From Clostridia bacterium (lineage in GTDB: Bacteria; Bacillota; Clostridia; Lachnospirales; JAOARL01): 47,387 nt of DNA. A model generated the notes under the pieces. The model saw only the letters and a list, made by a program, of their open reading frames with translations, had not been told where the DNA came from and did not search any database. The stretch lies in assembly GCA_025210555.1 (NCBI GenBank), contig JAOARL010000028.1, forward strand, positions 1 through 47,387. Direction: 5' to 3'. This document shows positions 41,725-47,387 of the stretch, piece after piece. Positions within the stretch are counted from its first letter, which is position 1, and every line of letters begins with the position of its first letter. The position numbers and the translations under genes were made by a program.

Positions 41725-42924
41725 ATGGTAGAAATATTATTAGGTTTAAATGTATGTTTGTTAATTGTTGTAATTGTATATTTATATAAAAATAGAGTAG
41801 ATGAAAAGATAAGTAGCGAATTTGAAAAAATAAATGAGAAATATAAAGATGAAAGTGCTAAGAGCAAAGAAGAAATACAAAACATGATGAATGTATATAC
41901 TGATTTTCAAAAAAAGCAAATGGAAATTTTTTCGGATAATTTCCAAAAGCAAATGGATTCAATTAGAAAAACATTAGAAGATAGAATAAAAGATTTAAAT
42001 GAAGAAAATAGTAAAAAGTTAGATGAGATGAGAATGGTTGTAGATGAAAAACTACATGAGTCTCTTGAAAAAAGACTGGGTGAAGCTTTTAAACAAGTTA
42101 GTGATAGGCTAGAAAGAGTTCATCAAGGACTTGGAGAAATGCAAAAGTTAGCTACAGGTGTTGGAGATCTTAAAAAAGTATTAAATAACGTTAAGACAAG
42201 AGGTAGTTTTGGAGAAATACAACTTGAAGCTCAGCTTGAAGAAGGATTAAGTCCAAATCAATATGAGAAAAATGTTAAGACAAAATCAGACTCTGATGCT
42301 ATAGTAGAGTTTGCGATAAAGCTCCCAGGTAATTCAAGTGATGAAAAGCCTATATGGATACCGCTAGATTCTAAATTTCCGATGGACAAATATGAGCAAT
42401 TATTAGATGCCTATGAAGAAGGAGAAAAGGTAAATATACAAAAGAAGCAAAAAGAATTAGAACAAAGTATAAAAATATTTGCAAAAGATATTGCTACTAA
42501 GTATATTGATCCACCTAACACAACAGACTTTGCAATAATGTATCTTCCTTTTGAAGGCCTATATGCAGAAGTTATAAGAATCCCTGGGATGATAGATACT
42601 TTGCAAAAGGATTATAAAATACTTCCAGTAGGACCAACTAACTTAATGGCGTTGCTTAATAGTTTGAGGTTAGGATTTAAAACACTAGCAATAGAAAAAT
42701 ATTCAAGTGAAGTATGGAAACTTTTAGGTGCTGTTAAAACTCAATTTGGAAAGTTTGGAGATTTGCTTGATAAAACACAGAAAAAACTTAATGAGGCTAG
42801 CAAAACAATTGAAGATGCTTCTAAAAAGAGCAGATATATTCAAGGTAGATTAAATAAGGTAGATAGTGTTGAATTAGATGAGAGTATAAATATTATAGGA
42901 GATGTAATTCCGGAGGAGGAATAG
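41725..42924 (+). CDS. rmuC: DNA recombination protein RmuC
   Basis: 399 residues. N-terminal membrane anchor (about 3-18), a coiled coil (about 25-140) and the RmuC domain with TRGSFGEIQLEAQLEE, WIPLDSKFPMDKYE, DFAIMYLPFEGLYAEV and PTNLMALLNSLRLGF. RmuC limits inversions at short inverted repeats in E. coli and has a predicted nuclease fold. GGGGGAGA precedes the ATG. Probably co-transcribed with the kinase. Confidence 0.94.
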   Translation: MVEILLGLNVCLLIVVIVYLYKNRVDEKISSEFEKINEKYKDESAKSKEEIQNMMNVYTDFQKKQMEIFSDNFQKQMDSIRKTLEDRIKDLNEENSKKLDEMRMVVDEKLHESLEKRLGEAFKQVSDRLERVHQGLGEMQKLATGVGDLKKVLNNVKTRGSFGEIQLEAQLEEGLSPNQYEKNVKTKSDSDAIVEFAIKLPGNSSDEKPIWIPLDSKFPMDKYEQLLDAYEEGEKVNIQKKQKELEQSIKIFAKDIATKYIDPPNTTDFAIMYLPFEGLYAEVIRIPGMIDTLQKDYKILPVGPTNLMALLNSLRLGFKTLAIEKYSSEVWKLLGAVKTQFGKFGDLLDKTQKKLNEASKTIEDASKKSRYIQGRLNKVDSVELDESINIIGDVIPEEE

Positions 42925-42925
42925 T

Positions 42926-43162
42926 ATGAAGTACATTGTGCCAATAATAGTAACGGCAATATTTTTACTTATATTTGGACTTCAAATGATTGCGGTTTTG
43001 TTAAGTATGTTTGAAGTATCTGGATTAGGTTTCACAACTCAAATTATAATAGGTACAATTTTGTTATTTATAGCATTGATTGTATATGCACTTGTTTATA
43101 ATTTGAATGAGAGAATTAAAGAAATAAAAGAAGAAAATGAAGATGATTTTAAAAAATATTAA
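42926..43162 (+). CDS. Small two-helix membrane protein
   Basis: 78 residues: helix 1 at about 4-27, helix 2 at about 36-58 and an acidic/basic tail. GAGGAGG lies within the end of rmuC, two bases upstream of it. Function not recognised; co-transcription with rmuC is likely. Confidence 0.72.
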   Translation: MKYIVPIIVTAIFLLIFGLQMIAVLLSMFEVSGLGFTTQIIIGTILLFIALIVYALVYNLNERIKEIKEENEDDFKKY

Positions 43163-43173
43163 GGAGTGATAAA

Positions 43174-43485
43174 ATGTTATTATTAAATGTTGATTATGTA
43201 GCGGGCAAAGAAGTTGAAATGCTAGGAATGGTTAGAGGTTCTACAGTAAGATCTAAGCATATGGGAAAGGATATTCTTAGTGGGCTTAAAACAATGGTAG
43301 GTGGAGAAATAACAGCTTATAAAGAAATGATGGATGAAGCAAGAGCTATTGCTACTAAAAGAATGGTTGAAGAAGCAGAAGCAAAAGGGGCAGATGTAGT
43401 ACTTAATATAAGATACACGACTAGTGCTATTATGCAAGGTGCTGCAGAAGTTATAGCATATGGAACTGCTGCTAAAATTAAATAG
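43174..43485 (+). CDS. YbjQ/UPF0145-family protein
   Basis: 103 residues, full length for the family. Characteristic segments are GMVRGSTVRSKHMGKDI, GEITAYKEMMDEARAIA and ADVVLNIRYTTSAIMQGAAEVIAYGTA. Family members form pentamers; the function is not settled. AAGGAGTG precedes the ATG. A bidirectional terminator follows. Confidence 0.92.
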   Translation: MLLLNVDYVAGKEVEMLGMVRGSTVRSKHMGKDILSGLKTMVGGEITAYKEMMDEARAIATKRMVEEAEAKGADVVLNIRYTTSAIMQGAAEVIAYGTAAKIK

Positions 43486-43492
43486 TAAACAA

Positions 43493-43525
43493 AAAAGCTT
43501 TGAAGAATTAATCTTCAAGGCTTTT
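43493..43525. terminator. Bidirectional terminator between the YbjQ gene and pepF
   Basis: AAAAGCTTTGAAGA-ATTAA-TCTTCAAGGCTTTT with one G-U pair. It serves both converging genes and overlaps the last codons of pepF. Confidence 0.88.
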
Positions 43526-45307
43526 ATTTATTAGTATTTCAAATTCATTAAGTAAATCTTCAAATACTTTTAATGCATCTTCAATTGGCTTCGGTGTTGA
43601 CATATCAAGACCAGCCTTTTTAAGAAGTTCTAAAGGATAATCTGAACAGCCTGATTTTAAAAGTGTCAGGTAATTATCTAAGTGTTTTTCAGGATCTTCT
43701 GAAATCATTTTATAGAATGATAATGCAGCAGATAATCCAGTTGCATACTGATATACATAGAACTTAGTATAGAAATGAGGTATTCTAGCCCATTCATATG
43801 CAATTAAGTCATCACTTACTATATTATTTCCGTAATACTTTTTATTTAGTTCTAGATAAATATTACTAAAATCGGAAGCTGATAAGTTTTCGCCCTTTTG
43901 GAATTTTTCATGACATAGAAGTTCAAATTCAGCAAATTGGGTTTGTCTAAAGATTGTTGATTTGATCATTTCTAAAAACTCTGATAGCAAAAATAATTTG
44001 TTATTTATATCCTGTTCTTTTTCTAGTTGATAGTTTATTAAAAATGTTTCATTTAATGTTGATGCTATTTCAGCTAAGAAAATAGGATAGTTTGAATTTA
44101 AGAAATTCTGGTTTTTATCACTATAATAACTGTGTATAGCATGGCCAAGTTCATGAGCCACTGTTGATACATCATTATTTGTATTAGCATAATTTAAAAG
44201 CACAAGTGGTGGTGTTTTGTATTGTCCTCCACTATAAGCACCAGATCTTTTTCCATCCGAAGGATAAACATCCATCCATCTATTTTCAAATGCACTGCTT
44301 AAAATAGATAAATATTCTTTGCCAAGAGGTGAAAGAGCATCTAATATAATATCTTTGCATTCATCAAATTCTATGCTGTTTAAATTACTTTTAAATGATT
44401 TTTTGTATATATCATACATATGCATCTCATCAACTTTTAAAGCTTTTTTTCTGAGTTCTACATATTTATGTAATAAATGTAAATTATTATTAATTGTAGT
44501 CACTAAATTAGAATAGACACTTATTGGAATCTCTTTAGGGTTTAATTCTGATTCAAGTGCAGAATTATAATTTCTTATATTAGCTATTTTATTATCTGTT
44601 TTTATTTGAGTACCATACATTGATGCAATAGAATTTTCGTGTTTCTTAAAAAATGTATGAACTTTGTTAAAGGCTTCTTCTCTCTCTTGCTTGTTACCTA
44701 ATTGCATTATAGGTGTATAATTATTAGGTGTTAAGGTGATTTTTTCATTATTATAGATCATATCACCAAAATCCACATCGGCATTTGCTAGTAATGAATA
44801 AGTATTGTCTGAGGCATTTAAAATGTCAGCTAATGAAGAAAGTAACTGTTCTTCTGAGTCGCTAAGGACATGATCTTCGTTTTTAACAATTTTATTAAGA
44901 TAGTTAGCATATTCATTTAAATATTCATTTTCAGCAATATAATTTTTAATAGTTTCGCTTCCTATTTTTATTATTTCAGGTTCTATGAACGCAATTTTAC
45001 TATCAGCTTCAGACATTATTGTATCAGCTTTAGATTTTAAAGATTGATATGTGCTGTCTTTCGTATTTATATTAGCATTGCTATATACATATACAACTAA
45101 TGCATAAAAATTTGAAACTAGTTCTGATAATTCTGTTAAACAATTGTAAATACTTTCAGCAGAGTCTAAGTTATTCTTATACTTGGTATTGAATTTGTTG
45201 TATTTATCAATATAACTTTCAATTTCGATCTCAGCTTTTTGTGGAGATTCACAAATTGCTTCGGTGTTCCATTTATATTTTATATCTATATCTTTTCTGT
45301 TTTTCAT
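43508..45307 (-). CDS. pepF: Oligoendopeptidase F (M3 family)
   Basis: 599 residues, normal for PepF. Zinc-metalloprotease motif HELGH with H385, E386 and H389, followed by the third-ligand helix EIASTLNE; other family segments are PPLVLLNYANT, WMDVYPSDGKRSGAYS and RQTQFAEFE. It degrades cytosolic oligopeptides. The frame is open to 45337, but I chose ATG 45307 because GGGAGG lies six bases before it. Single-gene unit. Confidence 0.96.
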   Translation of the reverse strand: MKNRKDIDIKYKWNTEAICESPQKAEIEIESYIDKYNKFNTKYKNNLDSAESIYNCLTELSELVSNFYALVVYVYSNANINTKDSTYQSLKSKADTIMSEADSKIAFIEPEIIKIGSETIKNYIAENEYLNEYANYLNKIVKNEDHVLSDSEEQLLSSLADILNASDNTYSLLANADVDFGDMIYNNEKITLTPNNYTPIMQLGNKQEREEAFNKVHTFFKKHENSIASMYGTQIKTDNKIANIRNYNSALESELNPKEIPISVYSNLVTTINNNLHLLHKYVELRKKALKVDEMHMYDIYKKSFKSNLNSIEFDECKDIILDALSPLGKEYLSILSSAFENRWMDVYPSDGKRSGAYSGGQYKTPPLVLLNYANTNNDVSTVAHELGHAIHSYYSDKNQNFLNSNYPIFLAEIASTLNETFLINYQLEKEQDINNKLFLLSEFLEMIKSTIFRQTQFAEFELLCHEKFQKGENLSASDFSNIYLELNKKYYGNNIVSDDLIAYEWARIPHFYTKFYVYQYATGLSAALSFYKMISEDPEKHLDNYLTLLKSGCSDYPLELLKKAGLDMSTPKPIEDALKVFEDLLNEFEILINKSLED

Positions 45308-45327
45308 TGTATCCCTCCCAGGGTTAT

Positions 45328-45356
45328 ATTTTAGCACTTTTTTTAAAGTATAACAA
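45328..45356 (-). promoter_or_regulatory. pepF promoter
   Basis: On the minus strand TTGTTA (45356-45351), 17 bases, TAAAAT (45333-45328), about 20 bases before the ribosome site. Confidence 0.65.
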
Positions 45357-45385
45357 TTGAAAACAGAACATATATAATGTAGAAT
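45357..45385 (+). promoter_or_regulatory. Promoter of the DUF5711-like/CvpA genes
   Basis: TTGAAA (45357-45362), 17 bases, TAGAAT (45380-45385). Its -35 abuts the pepF -35 back to back. Confidence 0.55.
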
Positions 45386-45406
45386 TATATTAGAATTTAG
45401 AAGAAG

Positions 45407-46522
45407 GTGATTGGTATAAAAAATAGAAGAAGAATAGTTGCATTACTTTTTTTAGGATTAATAGTTTTTGGAGGTATTAAACTATTTAATAACTCTACGG
45501 AAAAAACTATTGAAGAAGTAAGAACTATAGAGGTAAGAGATTTTAATATAAGAAATTATTATGAGGAAATTGATGGGAAAATTATTAAGGTTAATAAAGA
45601 CAGTGTTAAGTGTATGAATATTAATGGCGAAGATATTTGGCAAGAAGCTATAAATGTAGATAATCCAGTTATAAAAAGAAATAATAATACTATTGCTATA
45701 AGTGAAAATAGAGGTCATGATGTATATGTATTTAATCAACATGGAATTGTGTCAAAATTAAAAACAGAGAAACCAATAGTAAAATTTAATATAAATAAAA
45801 ATGGATATGTTGCAATTTTAGAGGAAGAAACTGATTCTTATGTTCTTAAAGTATATACAGATAAAGGTGAAAAAAATCTTGAAATAAAAAATTATTTAAT
45901 TAAAGATGGTTATGTAATGGATTTTGATATAACAGATGATAATGAAATGCTTATTATAGGAAGTGTAGATGTCTCTTTAGTTACTCCAGAGAGTAAGGTT
46001 GACTTATATAGGTTAAGCAAAACAGAAGGTAATGAAAATCCTTTATATTATAGTAAGAAACTGGAAAGTATAATAGGAAAGATTGAAGTTCTTAAGGATG
46101 ATGAATTTATAATTGTTACTAATGATAGTATATTAAAGTTCGATGGATATAATGAAAAATGGGTGGAAGAAATAATAGGAACAATTAAAAAAATATTTAT
46201 AGGTAATTCAAATATGTATTTAGTATTTGGTAAAGAATATGGAGCTAGTCTAGATGAATTGCTAGTTATAGATATAAAGAATGGAAATACTAAAGACAAC
46301 AATCTTGGAACTATTCAAGCGATTAGTTATTTTAATGGTGATGAGGATGAAGTTTTTATTAAAAGTATAGATAGTCTTAAGTCAGTGGTAGTAAGCGATA
46401 TTAATTGGGAAAAGAATTTTCAAGATGAAATTGAGTTAATTAGAAAAATAAATTCTAAAGAATACTTGGTAGTAACCCAAAATAATGTTAAAATAATGAA
46501 AATTACTAGAAAGGAAGAATAG
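45407..46522 (+). CDS. Membrane-anchored DUF5711-like propeller protein
   Basis: 371 residues in the open frame. A membrane anchor (about 10-26, IVALLFLGLIVFGGIKLF) is followed by a strand-rich external part with propeller-like blades (YYEEIDGKIIKVNKDSVKCMNINGEDIWQEAI...VYVFNQHGIVSKL). The listed start is GTG 45407, which lies inside the ribosome site itself (AGAAGGTG). The in-frame ATA at 45416 is better spaced and would give MKNRRRIVALL. The same pattern is seen at the CpaF-like gene. One base separates it from the CvpA gene. Confidence 0.8.
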   Translation: MIGIKNRRRIVALLFLGLIVFGGIKLFNNSTEKTIEEVRTIEVRDFNIRNYYEEIDGKIIKVNKDSVKCMNINGEDIWQEAINVDNPVIKRNNNTIAISENRGHDVYVFNQHGIVSKLKTEKPIVKFNINKNGYVAILEEETDSYVLKVYTDKGEKNLEIKNYLIKDGYVMDFDITDDNEMLIIGSVDVSLVTPESKVDLYRLSKTEGNENPLYYSKKLESIIGKIEVLKDDEFIIVTNDSILKFDGYNEKWVEEIIGTIKKIFIGNSNMYLVFGKEYGASLDELLVIDIKNGNTKDNNLGTIQAISYFNGDEDEVFIKSIDSLKSVVVSDINWEKNFQDEIELIRKINSKEYLVVTQNNVKIMKITRKEE

Positions 46523-46523
46523 A

Positions 46524-47171
46524 ATGAATTTTATCGATTTAATAGTTATAGCAGTTTTAGTTTTTAATGCACTAATAGATTACAAAAGAGGTTTTATCGT
46601 ATCTTTTTATAGAGCCACTTCAATGGGAATATCTTTATTCACAGCGAGTAAATTATATCCGGTTATAAGTAATGTATTAAAAAAGACACAGTTTTATAAT
46701 AATGTAGAAGCTAATTTATCAGCTAATATATCCGTTAATGAAATTGTTAATAGTCAAACTGTTGATACGCCGTTGCCAGATATAGTTGATAATATGGTTA
46801 TGGAAGCTGTTAAAAATGGGACAGCAAATATTAAAACAATGTTAGTAGGAGAGCTTACTGAATTTGTAATCAAGATTGTATCTATGGCTATAGTAGTAGT
46901 GGTAGTATCAGTTGGGTTAAAAATTGTAGTATATATGCTTGATTTAATATCTAAATTACCAGTTCTTAATTTCTTTAATAAGAATTTAGGATTAGCGTTT
47001 GGGTTAATTGTAGGAGTGTTTCAATTGTGGGTAGCTGGAACGGTACTTACGTATTTAGCAATAAACCAGAAGTATGCATGGTTATATGAAGCAGTAGAAA
47101 GTTCTAAATTAGGAAACTATTTCTATAACAATAATATTCTCTTAAATGTTGTAACTGGAATATTTAAATAG
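46524..47171 (+). CDS. CvpA-family membrane protein
   Basis: 215 residues. Starts MNFIDLIVIAVLVFNALIDYKRGFIVS, the CvpA signature, with four membrane helices (about 4-20, 28-48, 112-140, 150-175) and the family's KLPVLNFFNKNLGLAFGLIVG segment. CvpA proteins affect envelope homeostasis and were named for colicin V production. AAGGAAG precedes the ATG. It is probably co-transcribed with the upstream propeller protein. Confidence 0.88.
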   Translation: MNFIDLIVIAVLVFNALIDYKRGFIVSFYRATSMGISLFTASKLYPVISNVLKKTQFYNNVEANLSANISVNEIVNSQTVDTPLPDIVDNMVMEAVKNGTANIKTMLVGELTEFVIKIVSMAIVVVVVSVGLKIVVYMLDLISKLPVLNFFNKNLGLAFGLIVGVFQLWVAGTVLTYLAINQKYAWLYEAVESSKLGNYFYNNNILLNVVTGIFK

Positions 47172-47229
47172 TAATTATATAGAAGAAAAAAAGATAACAA
47201 AAAAAATATAAAAAAAGTTTTAAAATTTG

Positions 47230-47258
47230 TTGACAAAAAGAAAGACCTTTGATAATAT
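47230..47258 (+). promoter_or_regulatory. Strong promoter at the right edge, probably of an rRNA operon
   Basis: TTGACA (47230-47235), 17 bases, TAATAT (47253-47258), preceded by an A/T-rich tract (UP-element-like). Confidence 0.75.
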
Positions 47259-47264
47259 ATTACT

Positions 47265-47387
47265 TGTCGTAACAAGCGACGAAGAACAATGACAACTAAA
47301 CAATACTACAACAAGCCAAGTTAATTCTTATTAACAATAATGAAGATAAAAAATTAAGTCAAAATTTTGACTGAGATAAACAGGAAA
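47265..47387 (+). other. Untranslated leader, probably upstream of 16S rRNA
   Basis: No ORF. The segment ACAATGACAACTAAACAATA followed by ACAACAAGCCAAG recalls the A-rich leader regions before 16S rRNA in Firmicutes. A perfect 16-base palindrome AGTCAAAATTTTGACT lies at 47357-47372 and is followed by GAGATAAACAGG. The window ends before any mature 16S sequence, so the identity is inferred. Confidence 0.5.

Noticed and set aside
43222-43518. A 98-residue Cys/His-rich minus-strand frame opposite the YbjQ gene
   Set aside because: The Cys/His content is produced by antisense reading of the YbjQ codons; it also crosses the bidirectional terminator.

Overview
The window is AT-rich (A/T-ending codons, long A/T intergenic runs) with strong AGGAGG-type ribosome binding sites, T-box leaders, Hsp33, a pyruvate phosphate dikinase, an oligoendopeptidase F and many short operons closed by intrinsic terminators. 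It fits a low-GC Firmicute, most likely an anaerobic member of the Clostridia. I cannot name the genus. No insertion sequence, prophage, CRISPR array or tRNA gene was seen.

Left part (1-9.8 kb). A minus-strand T-box leader, probably threonine-specific, runs off the left edge. It is preceded by a minus-strand operon: SAM methyltransferase, Hsp33 (hslO), Nudix hydrolase. Divergent from it is a plus-strand housekeeping run: uvrC, a membrane-anchored GH18 protein, radA, ribonuclease Z, a small membrane-anchored protein and tsaD.

9.8-19.3 kb. An RND efflux pump and its adaptor are followed by a sensor kinase/response regulator pair. This block is flanked on both sides by translationally coupled pairs of small unrecognised proteins (9841-11155 and 18111-19273). 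The four proteins share local sequence motifs and a common layout, and look like a lineage-specific paralogous family.

19.3-31.3 kb. rpsT (minus), ppdK behind a promoter with two palindromes, an orphan VirD4/TraG-like coupling ATPase (minus), a radical SAM/ASCH/metallophosphoesterase operon, a coiled-coil membrane protein, and a valine T-box operon in which a methyltransferase and a small membrane protein precede valS.

31.3-38.5 kb. A two-gene membrane operon ends in a DUF4097-like protein that stops early. Then come a 46-residue small ORF with a TPR membrane protein, and a compact cluster resembling a stripped-down Tad/type II secretion system: a CpaF-like ATPase, one TadB/C-like membrane protein and three small proteins with N-terminal hydrophobic segments. 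A CPBP-fold membrane protein lacking the usual motif 2 and 3 histidines follows.

38.5 kb to the end. A lipoprotein-response regulator-sensor kinase operon continues into rmuC, a small membrane protein and a YbjQ-family protein. pepF lies on the minus strand. A DUF5711-like propeller protein and a CvpA-family protein follow, and the window ends in a strong promoter and leader that resemble the start of a ribosomal RNA operon.

The best candidates for undescribed biology are the four-member small-protein family around the RND/two-component block, and the minimal Tad-like cluster with its unusual start codon and a terminator-like hairpin inside a coding region.
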